Origin: Cyanothece sp. UBA12306
GTDB lineage: Bacteria > Cyanobacteriota > Cyanobacteriia > Cyanobacteriales > Microcystaceae
Direction of reading: 5' to 3'
DNA: 21,677 nucleotides
Assembly (NCBI GenBank): GCA_003448685.1
Contig: DLXW01000119.1
Span: 1 to 21,677, forward strand
Of the stretch, positions 8,092 through 15,591 are shown one piece after another. The notes under the pieces were generated by a model. The model ran no database searches, had not been told where the DNA came from, and saw nothing but the letters and a program-made list of their open reading frames with translations. The position numbers and the translations under genes were made by a program. Position 1 is the stretch's first letter; each line of letters starts with the position of its first letter.

Positions 8092-8141
8092 AGTGTAGAT
8101 TTCCTCGCTTAAATTAAACTCAACAAATTTGTATACAGATC

Positions 8142-8170
8142 ATCTCCTAACTAAATCATCGTTAGGAGAT
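8142..8170 (-). promoter_or_regulatory. Hairpin in the ccmK2 leader
   Basis: Perfect 10-base arms ATCTCCTAAC (8142-8151) and GTTAGGAGAT (8161-8170) enclose a 9-base loop, about 50 bases before the ccmK2 ATG. On the plus strand the stem is followed by TTTTT, so it also has the shape of a terminator against transcripts running rightward. No rightward gene precedes it, so a 5' stabilising or attenuating role in the carboxysome mRNA is equally possible. Confidence 0.55.
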
Positions 8171-8352
8171 TTTTCGCCCTTTTCCGGTTAAATATCCCAT
8201 ACTTCCCCAGCGCAATCCTTATTTGCCAGTTGGCGGTCTGCTATCCTTGTCTTACAACAAGCTCTTAGGGTTTTAGTCTTGAATGACTAGACATAAGTTT
8301 GTTCCCATCAGAAAATCCTAATGGGGGGAACTAAATTATCAACCTATATAAA

Positions 8353-8381
8353 AGAATAGGGAAAGGTGGCCCCTTTGACAA
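8353..8381 (-). promoter_or_regulatory. Candidate carboxysome-operon promoter
   Basis: On the minus strand TTGTCA (8376-8381) and TATTCT (8353-8358) are separated by exactly 17 bases. The -35 matches consensus at 5 of 6 and the -10 at 4 of 6. Transcription from about 8346 would give a 255-base leader containing the 8142-8170 hairpin. Confidence 0.4.
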
Positions 8382-8402
8382 TATAAATCACGATGATATT
8401 TT
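8375..8402 (+). promoter_or_regulatory. Candidate bicA promoter
   Basis: A perfect TTGACA (8375-8380) is followed after 16 bases by TATTTT (8397-8402, 4 of 6). Its -35 overlaps the -35 of the opposing ccm promoter candidate. A start near 8409 would give a leader of about 415 bases; promoters nearer bicA are possible. Confidence 0.35.
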
Positions 8403-8824
8403 CTAATCTGATGGTTAATGAAAGTTAATGCTTGAGCTAAAATGGCTCAAGAGCTAGTAATATCAAGATCCTTAGGTCTTTCTAACTTGGAGAAACTGTT
8501 TTATAATTTCTTCATACTAAAGTTTTAATAGCTGAGGATAGCTATAATCGGCTTGAGTCTTAAGACCGTTAAGTTATTGTAGCAACTTGTCTTAGTTTAA
8601 GTATCTTGTCTTAAATGAAAGCAAGTGATCAAGTCAATGACCGATTAAACAAAATTAAGATTTACTAGGTATAAATACCGAATCAATATCTTAAATCATC
8701 GATGAAAGAAATGATTGATTAATGTGTCTATTGTCTAGAGTAAAGACCTGTGATTTGATCTAGATTATGGGCATTAGATAGCGAGATAAAATCAACCCAT
8801 TAACAAAATTATTGATTGTTTAAA

Positions 8825-10603
8825 ATGCAGATTACTAATCGTATCCATTTTAGAAATTTCAAAGGCGATATCTTTGGAGGAGTAACTGCCGCTGTCATTG
8901 CTCTACCCATGGCCTTAGCTTTCGGGGTCGCTTCTGGTGCTGGAGCGGCAGCAGGACTGTGGGGGGCCGTGTTAATTGGCTTTTTTGCTGCTCTGTTTGG
9001 GGGAACTCCGACTCTAATTTCTGAACCTACAGGTCCGATGACTGTGGTGATGACGGCAGTAATCACCAAAATGATGGCAGATAATCCTGAAAATGGGCTG
9101 GCCATGGCTTTTACTGTGGTTATGCTGGCGGGTCTTTTTCAAATTGTTTTTGGCTTATTGAAGTTGGGTAAATATGTTACCCTAATGCCCTACACTGTAA
9201 TTTCTGGCTTTATGTCGGGAATTGGATTAATTCTGATTATTCTTCAGTCAACCCCCTTCCTTGGTTATGCTAACCCCAAAGGGGGAGTCCTGGGAACCTT
9301 AAAAGAGTTACCTAATTTCATTGCTAATGTTCAGCCAGCAGAATTGGGACTGGGGCTATTGACCATTGCTATTCTCTTCTTTTTGCCCTCTAAAATCAAG
9401 AAATTCGTTCCTCCCCAATTGGTTGCTCTAATTGCGGGAACTTTGGTTTCTTTGCTTTTTTTATCGGGAATGGATGTCAGAATTATTGGCGAGATTCCCC
9501 GAGGACTACCTCAATTACAAGTACCTTCTTTTAGGATCGATCAACTTAATATTATGTTAATCGATGGCTTAGTCTTGGGGATGTTAGGTTGTATTGATGC
9601 CTTATTAACCTCAGTAATTGCTGATAGTTTAACCCAAACCCAACATAATTCCAATAAAGAATTAATTGGTCAAGGAATTGCTAACTTAATGTCTGGATTG
9701 TTTGGGGGGCTTCCTGGGGCAGGTGCTACCATGGGAACGGTGGTAAATATCCAAGCAGGAGGACGGACGGCTCTTTCTGGCTTAAGTCGGGCTTTTATTC
9801 TTTTAATTGTCGTTCTCTGGGCAGCACCTTTAACCGAAACAATTCCTAAGGCAGTTTTGGCAGGTATTGCCCTTAAGGTGGGGATTGATATTATTGATTG
9901 GAAATTCCTCAACCGCGCCCATAAACTTTCGATCAAGGCTGCTGCTATTATGTATTGTGTCATGCTGTTGACGGTCTTTTATGACTTGATTACGGCGGTA
10001 GGTCTTGGGGTATTTGTGGCTAATGTTTTAACTATTCAACGTTTAGCTGATATTCAAGCTGATCGAGTTAAAGCTATTGATACCCATGATGATGAGGCAA
10101 TTTCTTGTGATATTAGTAAGCACTTTTTACAAGAAGCACAAGGGCGTATTCTGTTACTAGATTTGAGTGGTCCGATGAGTTTTGGTGCGGCTAAAGCGAT
10201 TACTCAGCGACAAAGTATTATCGATAATTATGATGCTTTGATTATTGATTTGAGCGGTGTTCCTTTATTAGGAGTAACAGCAACCTTAGCCATTGAAAAA
10301 ATAATTGATGAGGCAACTAATAAGTCTTTGGAAGTGTATATTGTGGGAGCTAATATCAAGATTAAAGAGCGTTTACAACGTTTTGATATTTTTGAGCGTA
10401 TTCCTCTCCAAAATCGCTTTGACAGTCGTGTTGCTGCCTTACATTTAGCTGTTGCTCGACTTAAGGGATCTACCTTGAGGGAAATTGAATCAGAGATAGA
10501 TAGTAATGATTTGTTAAACCCCGATATCTCTACCACTGCTGAAAATGATTTAAAATCAGATTCTGAAACATCTGTAAGCGATCGCTTTTACCGAAAAGAT
10601 TAA
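8825..10603 (+). CDS. bicA: Low-affinity, high-flux sodium/bicarbonate symporter BicA (SulP family)
   Basis: BicA is a plasma-membrane Na+-dependent bicarbonate importer of the CO2-concentrating mechanism. I chose ATG 8825 (592 residues) over TTG 8816, because MQITNRIHFRN matches the known BicA N-terminus. Residues about 12-420 are the SulP membrane domain, including SEPTGPMT with T69 and GCIDALLTS with D258 and T262, positions I recall as part of the Na+/bicarbonate site. Residues about 440-550 are the cytoplasmic STAS domain (ILLLDLSGPMSFGAAKAI, LIIDLSGVPLLGVTATLAIE). A charged tail ends the protein. It is divergent from ccmK2 and is followed by a probable terminator, then by the PsiE-like and ndh genes. 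Confidence 0.97.
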   Translation: MQITNRIHFRNFKGDIFGGVTAAVIALPMALAFGVASGAGAAAGLWGAVLIGFFAALFGGTPTLISEPTGPMTVVMTAVITKMMADNPENGLAMAFTVVMLAGLFQIVFGLLKLGKYVTLMPYTVISGFMSGIGLILIILQSTPFLGYANPKGGVLGTLKELPNFIANVQPAELGLGLLTIAILFFLPSKIKKFVPPQLVALIAGTLVSLLFLSGMDVRIIGEIPRGLPQLQVPSFRIDQLNIMLIDGLVLGMLGCIDALLTSVIADSLTQTQHNSNKELIGQGIANLMSGLFGGLPGAGATMGTVVNIQAGGRTALSGLSRAFILLIVVLWAAPLTETIPKAVLAGIALKVGIDIIDWKFLNRAHKLSIKAAAIMYCVMLLTVFYDLITAVGLGVFVANVLTIQRLADIQADRVKAIDTHDDEAISCDISKHFLQEAQGRILLLDLSGPMSFGAAKAITQRQSIIDNYDALIIDLSGVPLLGVTATLAIEKIIDEATNKSLEVYIVGANIKIKERLQRFDIFERIPLQNRFDSRVAALHLAVARLKGSTLREIESEIDSNDLLNPDISTTAENDLKSDSETSVSDRFYRKD

Positions 10604-10622
10604 TTGATTAAGCAGTAATTAT

Positions 10623-10666
10623 GAGAGGATTAAATAATTAACTTAGTTTTTTTACCTCTCTTTTTT
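10623..10666 (+). terminator. Probable terminator after bicA
   Basis: GAGAGG (10623-10628) can pair with CCTCTC (10655-10660), directly followed by six T (10661-10666). The loop is long (26 bases), though further AT pairing inside it is possible. It would separate bicA from the downstream genes. Confidence 0.45.
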
Positions 10667-10723
10667 CTATTTGATTGTTTATCTTGTCTGAGTCTGCATC
10701 TATATTTTTAATGTTAATGATTA

Positions 10724-11176
10724 ATGATCAAAAAGCTTAGAGTATTTTTTAAAGACCAAAACTTTTTAAAGCTAATTCATTTAGTAGAGAATGTTGTCTC
10801 TAAAGTTTTATCTTTGGCTTTAATTGCTGTTATTTTTGTTTCTATTATTGAACTAATTCTTGTTCTCTTTAATGATTTATTCACGACTGAACCTATTGGT
10901 TTTTTAAGTAGAACTCTGATTGAAATATTTGGATTGTTCTTAAATATTTTGATTGCCCTAGAACTTTTAGAAAATATTACCGCATATTTAAAAAAACATA
11001 TTGTCCAAGTAGAATTGGTTGTAGTAACTGCTTTAATTGCTGTAGCAAGAAAAATCATTATTTTTGATACATCTAAATATGAAAAAACTGATTTAATGGC
11101 TTTGGCTGTAGCTAGTTTAGCTCTTTCTATTAGTTATTTACTAATTCGATTACTCAATCAAAAATATGATAGTTAG
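10724..11176 (+). CDS. PsiE-family small integral membrane protein
   Basis: This 150-residue protein resembles the phosphate-starvation-inducible PsiE family (Pfam PsiE), whose biochemical role is unknown. Four hydrophobic segments are visible at about 25-48, 62-85, 93-112 and 124-145. The N-terminal region is Lys-rich, and a conserved-looking amphipathic stretch (ITAYLKKHIVQVELVVVTALIAVARKIIIFD) is split across the second and third segments. It sits between bicA and ndhF, 50 bases upstream of ndhF on the same strand and probably co-transcribed with it, which suggests a role in inorganic-carbon uptake or ion balance at the membrane. That function is inferred only from position. No good Shine-Dalgarno precedes the ATG. 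Confidence 0.75.
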   Translation: MIKKLRVFFKDQNFLKLIHLVENVVSKVLSLALIAVIFVSIIELILVLFNDLFTTEPIGFLSRTLIEIFGLFLNILIALELLENITAYLKKHIVQVELVVVTALIAVARKIIIFDTSKYEKTDLMALAVASLALSISYLLIRLLNQKYDS

Positions 11177-11226
11177 TTATGCAACCACAAGCAACAGTCA
11201 ATATAGATTCAGAATAGGGGTTATCT

Positions 11227-13122
11227 ATGGTCAATTTTCTAGTGAGGACAGCCAGTTTTATTCCACTTTATGGGTTGATAGGAGCCTTATTAACCTTACC
11301 TTGGTCTTTAGGAATTATCCGTCGGACAGGACCTAAACCAGCAGCCTATTTAAACCTATTCATGAGTGCCATGGCTTTCCTACATGGTTCGATAGCTTTT
11401 GTAGCAATTGGGCAAGATCAGACCCAACAATTAATATTTCATTGGCTTAAAGTGGCTGATCTAGATCTATATCTGACCATAGAATTATCTCAGGTCAGTT
11501 TAGGTGCTCTAGAACTGATCACCGGAATTAGTCTACTGGCGCAAATTTATGCCCTAGGCTATCTAGAAAAAGATTGGTCATTAGCTAGGTTTTTCGGCTT
11601 AATGGGGATATTTGAAGCGGCTTTGATTGGTATAGCTCTAAGTGATTCTCTTTTACTCAGTTATGGTTTGCTAGAAATTCTTACCTTATCGACTTATTTA
11701 TTGGTGGGTTTTTGGTATGCTCAACCTTTAGTAGTTACGGCGGCCAGATATGCCTTTTTAACTAAGCGGGTTGGGGATATTATTCTTTTAATGGGATTAG
11801 TAGCATTATCGAGTTATGGGGAAGGTTTGACTTTCTCTGAATTGGAAAGTTGGGCTAATACTTCGGATTTAGCACCGATAACTGCCGCTTTATTGGGTCT
11901 ATCGTTAATTGCCGGTCCTACGGGTAAATGTGCTCAATTTCCCCTCAACCTTTGGTTAGATGAGGCCATGGAAGGACCAAACCCGGCCGGAATTATGAGA
12001 AATTCTGTGGTAGTTTCAGCAGGGGCTTATGTTTTGATTAAATTGCAACCAGTTTTTACCCTATCTCCCGTTTCTTCGGATGTCTTAATTATTTTGGGTA
12101 CTGTGACGGCTATTGGGACTTCTTTAATGGCCCTGGCTCAAATTGATATTAAACGCGCCTTATCCCATTCTACGAGCGCGTATTTAGGGTTAGTCTTTAT
12201 TGCCGTTGGTTTAGGTCATGTAGATATTGCTTTCTTATTAGTGTTTACCCATGCGATCGCCAAAGCATTGCTTTTTATGAGTGTGGGTGCAATTATTATG
12301 AGTACCAGTAATCAAAATATTACGGAAATGGGAGGAATATGGTCAAGAATGCCAGCTACAACCACAGCGTTTGTGGTAGGATCAGCAGGGTTAATTGGGT
12401 TGTTTCCCATGGGTATGTTTTGGACATTGCAACGATGGTTGAATGGGTCTTGGAGTATCCCCGAATGGTTATTAGGTATTATTCTATTTGTTAATTTATT
12501 TTGTTCCTTAAATTTAACCCGCGTGTTTCGAGCCGTATTCCTGGGAAAACCTCAACCAAAAACCCGTCGTACTCCTGAAGTTATTTGGACAATGGCCTTT
12601 CCTATGGTTGCTTTAACTATTGTGACTTTGCTTGCTCCCCTAGCACCCATTCGTTGGTCATTATGGTTGTCAGGATTTACACCTTTGACTAATAATGACA
12701 GTTTGATGATTCAATGGGCAGTTCCCCTATTAATTATATCTGGGGCAGTGGGTTGTTTAATTGGGGCATTAATTCCGGTAAGACGACCTTGGACAAGAAC
12801 TATCCGAGTGTATCTGAGGTTTTTCCAAGAGTTATTTGCCTATGATTTCTACCTAGATCGCATTTATGATTTAACTGTGGTTGCTGCTGTAGGTAATTTC
12901 TCTCGTTTAATTGCTTGGTTTGATCGCTATGTAGTTGATGGAGCAGTTAATTTAGTGAGTTTGATCACGATTTTTAGTGGCAGTGCTTTAAAATATAATG
13001 TTTCTGGACAATCACAATTTTATGTGTTAACGATTTTAATTGGAGTAATTTTACTAATGTGGTTGGTTCTTATTGATCAGTGGTCAATAATTATTAATTA
13101 TTGGTCATCATTGATTAATTAA
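11227..13122 (+). CDS. ndhF: NDH-1 subunit NdhF of the CO2-uptake class (NdhF3/NdhF4 type)
   Basis: This is an antiporter-like (Nqo12/NuoL-related) membrane subunit of the thylakoid NDH-1MS complex, which couples cyclic electron flow to hydration of CO2. The 631 residues hold many hydrophobic segments. The N-terminal PLYGLIGALLTLPWSLGIIRR and the central TGKCAQFPLNLWLDEAMEGP are typical of the CO2-uptake class. The following RNSVVVSAGAYVLIKLQP replaces the HAATMVAAG segment of respiratory NdhF1, as I recall it. Paralogue 4 (constitutive, low affinity) seems likelier than 3 because ndhF3 usually sits with ndhD3 and cupA, and no cup gene is next to it here; that choice is inference. It begins 50 bases after the PsiE-like gene and is followed by ndhD. 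Confidence 0.93.
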   Translation: MVNFLVRTASFIPLYGLIGALLTLPWSLGIIRRTGPKPAAYLNLFMSAMAFLHGSIAFVAIGQDQTQQLIFHWLKVADLDLYLTIELSQVSLGALELITGISLLAQIYALGYLEKDWSLARFFGLMGIFEAALIGIALSDSLLLSYGLLEILTLSTYLLVGFWYAQPLVVTAARYAFLTKRVGDIILLMGLVALSSYGEGLTFSELESWANTSDLAPITAALLGLSLIAGPTGKCAQFPLNLWLDEAMEGPNPAGIMRNSVVVSAGAYVLIKLQPVFTLSPVSSDVLIILGTVTAIGTSLMALAQIDIKRALSHSTSAYLGLVFIAVGLGHVDIAFLLVFTHAIAKALLFMSVGAIIMSTSNQNITEMGGIWSRMPATTTAFVVGSAGLIGLFPMGMFWTLQRWLNGSWSIPEWLLGIILFVNLFCSLNLTRVFRAVFLGKPQPKTRRTPEVIWTMAFPMVALTIVTLLAPLAPIRWSLWLSGFTPLTNNDSLMIQWAVPLLIISGAVGCLIGALIPVRRPWTRTIRVYLRFFQELFAYDFYLDRIYDLTVVAAVGNFSRLIAWFDRYVVDGAVNLVSLITIFSGSALKYNVSGQSQFYVLTILIGVILLMWLVLIDQWSIIINYWSSLIN

Positions 13123-13149
13123 GTAAAAACTCGAACAGCTATTAACAAA

Positions 13150-13177
13150 GTAGGGAAGAACGGCCGTTCTCCCCTAC
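13150..13177. repeat. Near-perfect 28-base palindrome between ndhF and ndhD
   Basis: The arms GTAGGGAAGAACGG and CCGTTCTCCCCTAC (meeting at 13163/13164) pair at 13 of 14 positions, the single mismatch being A13156/C13171. The core is GAACGGCCGTTC. It resembles a palindrome with a GGGGCGAACGGCCGTTCGCC core that I recall as dispersed in many cyanobacterial genomes. No T-run follows, so it is a dispersed repeat or mRNA structure rather than a standard terminator. Confidence 0.7.
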
Positions 13178-13230
13178 AGAAGTCTCCAAAAATATAAAAA
13201 CTAAGAAAATAAAGTAAAAGTAGATTAATT

Positions 13231-14730
13231 ATGCTTAGTACGCTGATTTTGATTCCATTAGTTGGGGCTATTGTGATTGGTTTTTGGCCAGGAAAGCTTG
13301 AACCAGAAAGATGTCGAGCATTATCAATGGTGATCGCCAGTATTTTATTTATCATAACTTTAATCATCACCTTTCAATTTGACCCAAGTAATCCCCGAAT
13401 ACAATTAACTGAGCAGACACCCTGGATTACTAATATTGGTTTAAGTTATAGTTTGGGGATTGATGGACTTTCTTTTCCTCTGGTTTTTTTAAACAGTTTA
13501 CTAACACTAATTGTTATTTATGGTAGTAGTAAAAATCTAGAGCGATCGCGGTTTTATTATGCCCTAATTCTAATCCTCAATAGTGGGGTATCTGGGGCAT
13601 TTATGGCGCAGAATTTATTGTTATTTTTCCTGTTTTTCGAGTTAGAAATTATTCCTCTTTATTTTTTAATTGCCATATGGGGAGGCGCGAATCGAGGATA
13701 TGCTGCCATGAAATTTCTACTCTACACGGCGATTTCAGGTATTTTGATTTTAACCTCATTTTTGGGCTTAGGATGGCTTTCAGGGCTATCTAACTTTGAA
13801 TACGATTCTTTACGCTCCCATACTCTACCTCTATCAACCCAATTAATTTTATTGGCTCCCCTGTTGGTTGGTTTAGGGATTAAAATTCCTATTTTTCCCT
13901 TCCATACCTGGTTACCAGATGCTCACGTGGAAGCTTCTACCCCTGTTTCGGTTTTATTAGCGGGAATTTTATTAAAATTAGGAACTTATGGGTTATTACG
14001 CTTTGGCATAGGATTATTTATTGATGCTTGGGTTTATATAACTCCTTGGTTAGCTACATTAGCAGCAATTAGTGCTTTATACGGAGCTTCCTGTGCTATT
14101 GTCCAAAAAGATATGAAAAAGGTCGTTGCTTATTCTTCTATTGCTCACATGGCTTATATTTTACTAGCTGCTACTGCTGCAACTGAGTTAAGTATTACGG
14201 CTGCTACTTTCCAAATGGTCAGTCATGGATTAATTTCAGCGATGTTATTCCTCTTGGTGGGAATAGTCTACCAGAAAACGGGCAGTCGTGATGTCAACTA
14301 TTTACGAGGATTATTGAACCCGCAACGGGGTCTACCGATCACCGGAAGTTTGATGATTTTAGGGGTAATGGCTAGTGCGGGTATTCCAGGAATGGTCGGT
14401 TTTATTGCTGAATTTCTAGTTTTTCGGGGAAGTTTTCCTATATTTCCGGTACAAACCCTATTTTGTTTGGTTGGGAGTGGGTTAACGGCAGTCTATTTCT
14501 TATTAATGGTAAACCGTGTCTTTTTTGGTCGTTTAACCCCTGAATTATCCGAGTTACCTCAAGTATTATGGTCTGAAAGAATACCTGCTATTGTTTTAGC
14601 CATTTGTATTGTAATCCTAGGACTACAACCCCATTGGATGGTACGTTGGAATGAACCTCAAGTGAGTTTCTTATTGACACCGCAGTCTGATCTAAGTACC
14701 TCGACGACAATCAACGTTACTGTGAAGTAA
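13231..14730 (+). CDS. ndhD: NDH-1 subunit NdhD of the CO2-uptake class (NdhD3/NdhD4 type)
   Basis: This is an antiporter-like (Nqo13/NuoM-related) membrane subunit of NDH-1, and partner of the preceding NdhF in the distal arm that carries the CO2-hydrating module. The 499-residue sequence has the conserved FFLFFELEIIPLYFLIAIWGG segment with the membrane Glu. It also has the Lys-containing GLGIKIPIFPFHTWLPDAHVEA motif, then LLAGILLKLGTYGLLRF and QMVSHGLISAMLFLLVG with the conserved His. Together these place it securely in the NdhD family. The pairing with an NDH-1MS-type NdhF places it in the CO2-uptake subfamily. It lies 108 bases after ndhF and converges on the ferredoxin gene with only 16 bases between their stop codons. 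Which paralogue number applies is uncertain. Confidence 0.93.
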   Translation: MLSTLILIPLVGAIVIGFWPGKLEPERCRALSMVIASILFIITLIITFQFDPSNPRIQLTEQTPWITNIGLSYSLGIDGLSFPLVFLNSLLTLIVIYGSSKNLERSRFYYALILILNSGVSGAFMAQNLLLFFLFFELEIIPLYFLIAIWGGANRGYAAMKFLLYTAISGILILTSFLGLGWLSGLSNFEYDSLRSHTLPLSTQLILLAPLLVGLGIKIPIFPFHTWLPDAHVEASTPVSVLLAGILLKLGTYGLLRFGIGLFIDAWVYITPWLATLAAISALYGASCAIVQKDMKKVVAYSSIAHMAYILLAATAATELSITAATFQMVSHGLISAMLFLLVGIVYQKTGSRDVNYLRGLLNPQRGLPITGSLMILGVMASAGIPGMVGFIAEFLVFRGSFPIFPVQTLFCLVGSGLTAVYFLLMVNRVFFGRLTPELSELPQVLWSERIPAIVLAICIVILGLQPHWMVRWNEPQVSFLLTPQSDLSTSTTINVTVK

Positions 14731-14746
14731 GCAGAAGAAAAAGATC

Positions 14747-15160
14747 TTATTTTTTCGGGTTTTTACCCTGATTATCTCGATGAATCTGGGGAAATCCTAA
14801 TGGTTTCACCTCTTGATATTTGCGCTCTTCTTCTAATGTTTTCAATTTAGTATAATCAACCCAATGGATACAATCAACGGGACAGGTATCAATGGCTTCT
14901 TGAATTGTGTCTTCTTCGTCTCCATCTTGATTATAAACCCGCGATCGCCCGTGATCTGATTCAATATAAAAGGTATTAGGAGCAACATGGGCGCAATGTT
15001 TGCATCCAATACAAGTCACTTCATCAACGTAAACGCCTTTTTGCCGAAGTTGGCCCCCCAACTCCGGCTCAAAACCCGTCCTTTCGGGGGCATCTCTAAA
15101 GATCCCCCCTAACTCTGGTTCTAGACCAGAGCGATCGGGAATAGGGGAAAAATCAGCCAT
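14747..15160 (-). CDS. 4Fe-4S ferredoxin-like protein with N-terminal repeat
   Basis: A 137-residue small electron carrier or iron-sulfur partner protein. C50, C53 and C56 (CIGCKHC) plus C93 (TCPVDC) form one 4Fe-4S site; C97 is an extra cysteine in the last motif. The second usual cluster site is absent. Before the cluster domain, R10-SGLEPELGG-19 is repeated as R27-TGFEPELGG-36, a 17-residue tandem unit of unknown function. A Lys-rich tail follows from about 105. Its ATG overlaps the Ycf35 stop (TAATG at 15158-15162), so the two are translationally coupled. The DUF2997-Ycf35-ferredoxin order recurs in cyanobacteria as I recall, with sll0662 the likely Synechocystis counterpart. Redox partner unknown. 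Confidence 0.9.
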   Translation of the reverse strand: MADFSPIPDRSGLEPELGGIFRDAPERTGFEPELGGQLRQKGVYVDEVTCIGCKHCAHVAPNTFYIESDHGRSRVYNQDGDEEDTIQEAIDTCPVDCIHWVDYTKLKTLEEERKYQEVKPLGFPQIHRDNQGKNPKK

Positions 15161-15546
15161 TAAGCACTCCAGCGTTGAACAACTAGGCGAATTGAACCAT
15201 CTTCGTTTTTTTGCTCTTGGGCTACCTGAAACCCTTGTTTAGCAGATTCCTGGAGAACGGTATGATAGGCGTACCCTTGTGTTACTTTTTGCAGAAAACC
15301 CTCAACAGATAAGGGTTGTTGCCAATATTGCAAATCAGCGACTAACTCATATTCATTGCCGTTCCAGGAAAAACCGATGTCATAGTTATTTTCTTGTTCT
15401 ACCACAACTTCGGCAGTATGAGTTTGTCCTTGATAGCCCTTGACTCGATGAGGACCTTCTTTCCAATTAATTCCCATATCCTTGAGGGATGCTTTGAGGG
15501 AAGTTAGATTACGGATTTGGGTTTTGATATTGCTAAAGTGTGACAT
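15160..15546 (-). CDS. ycf35: Ycf35 / DUF1257 protein
   Basis: A conserved protein of cyanobacteria, also encoded in some algal chloroplast genomes, of unknown function. I start it at ATG 15546 (MSHFSNIKTQIRNLTSLK, 128 residues), the conserved beginning, rather than at ATG 15573, which would add nine unconserved residues. Visible are the MGINWKEGPHRVKGYQGQTH segment family, a central NEYELVADLQYWQQ and a C-terminal GSIRLVVQRW. It appears soluble, with no cysteines and no signal peptide. The stop overlaps the ferredoxin start by one base, a strong sign that the two products act together. DUF2997 lies 45 bases upstream. Confidence 0.93.
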   Translation of the reverse strand: MSHFSNIKTQIRNLTSLKASLKDMGINWKEGPHRVKGYQGQTHTAEVVVEQENNYDIGFSWNGNEYELVADLQYWQQPLSVEGFLQKVTQGYAYHTVLQESAKQGFQVAQEQKNEDGSIRLVVQRWSA

Positions 15547-15591
15547 AGGCTTTTGAATTGATAAATTAAACAAGGTTTGACAAAAATTCGC

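Larger units (their letters stand above)
8092..8824. other. Divergent ccmK2-bicA regulatory region
   Basis: This 733-base region has no supportable gene. From left to right it holds a leader hairpin (8142-8170), head-to-head promoter candidates sharing one -35 region (8353-8402), an inverted repeat CTTGAGC-N7-GCTCAAG (8431-8451), two isolated TATAAT hexamers on the plus strand (8502-8507, 8543-8548) without good -35 partners, the palindrome GTCTTAAGAC (8557-8566), and two CTTGTCTTA copies 19 bases apart (8586-8594, 8605-8613). A third CTTGTCTTA is at 8246-8254. I found no ATTA-N7-TAAT RbcR-type site here. Confidence 0.6.

Noticed and set aside
8431..8451. CTTGAGC-N7-GCTCAAG as a terminator
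   Set aside because: Short stem, no T-run on either strand, and no gene ends nearby; mentioned only as a possible operator.
8816..8824. TTG start for BicA
   Set aside because: ATG 8825 gives the MQITN beginning shared with characterised BicA.
13119..13370. Minus-strand open frame of 83 codons across the ndhF-ndhD gap
   Set aside because: It overlaps the start of ndhD and the palindrome and shows no family features.
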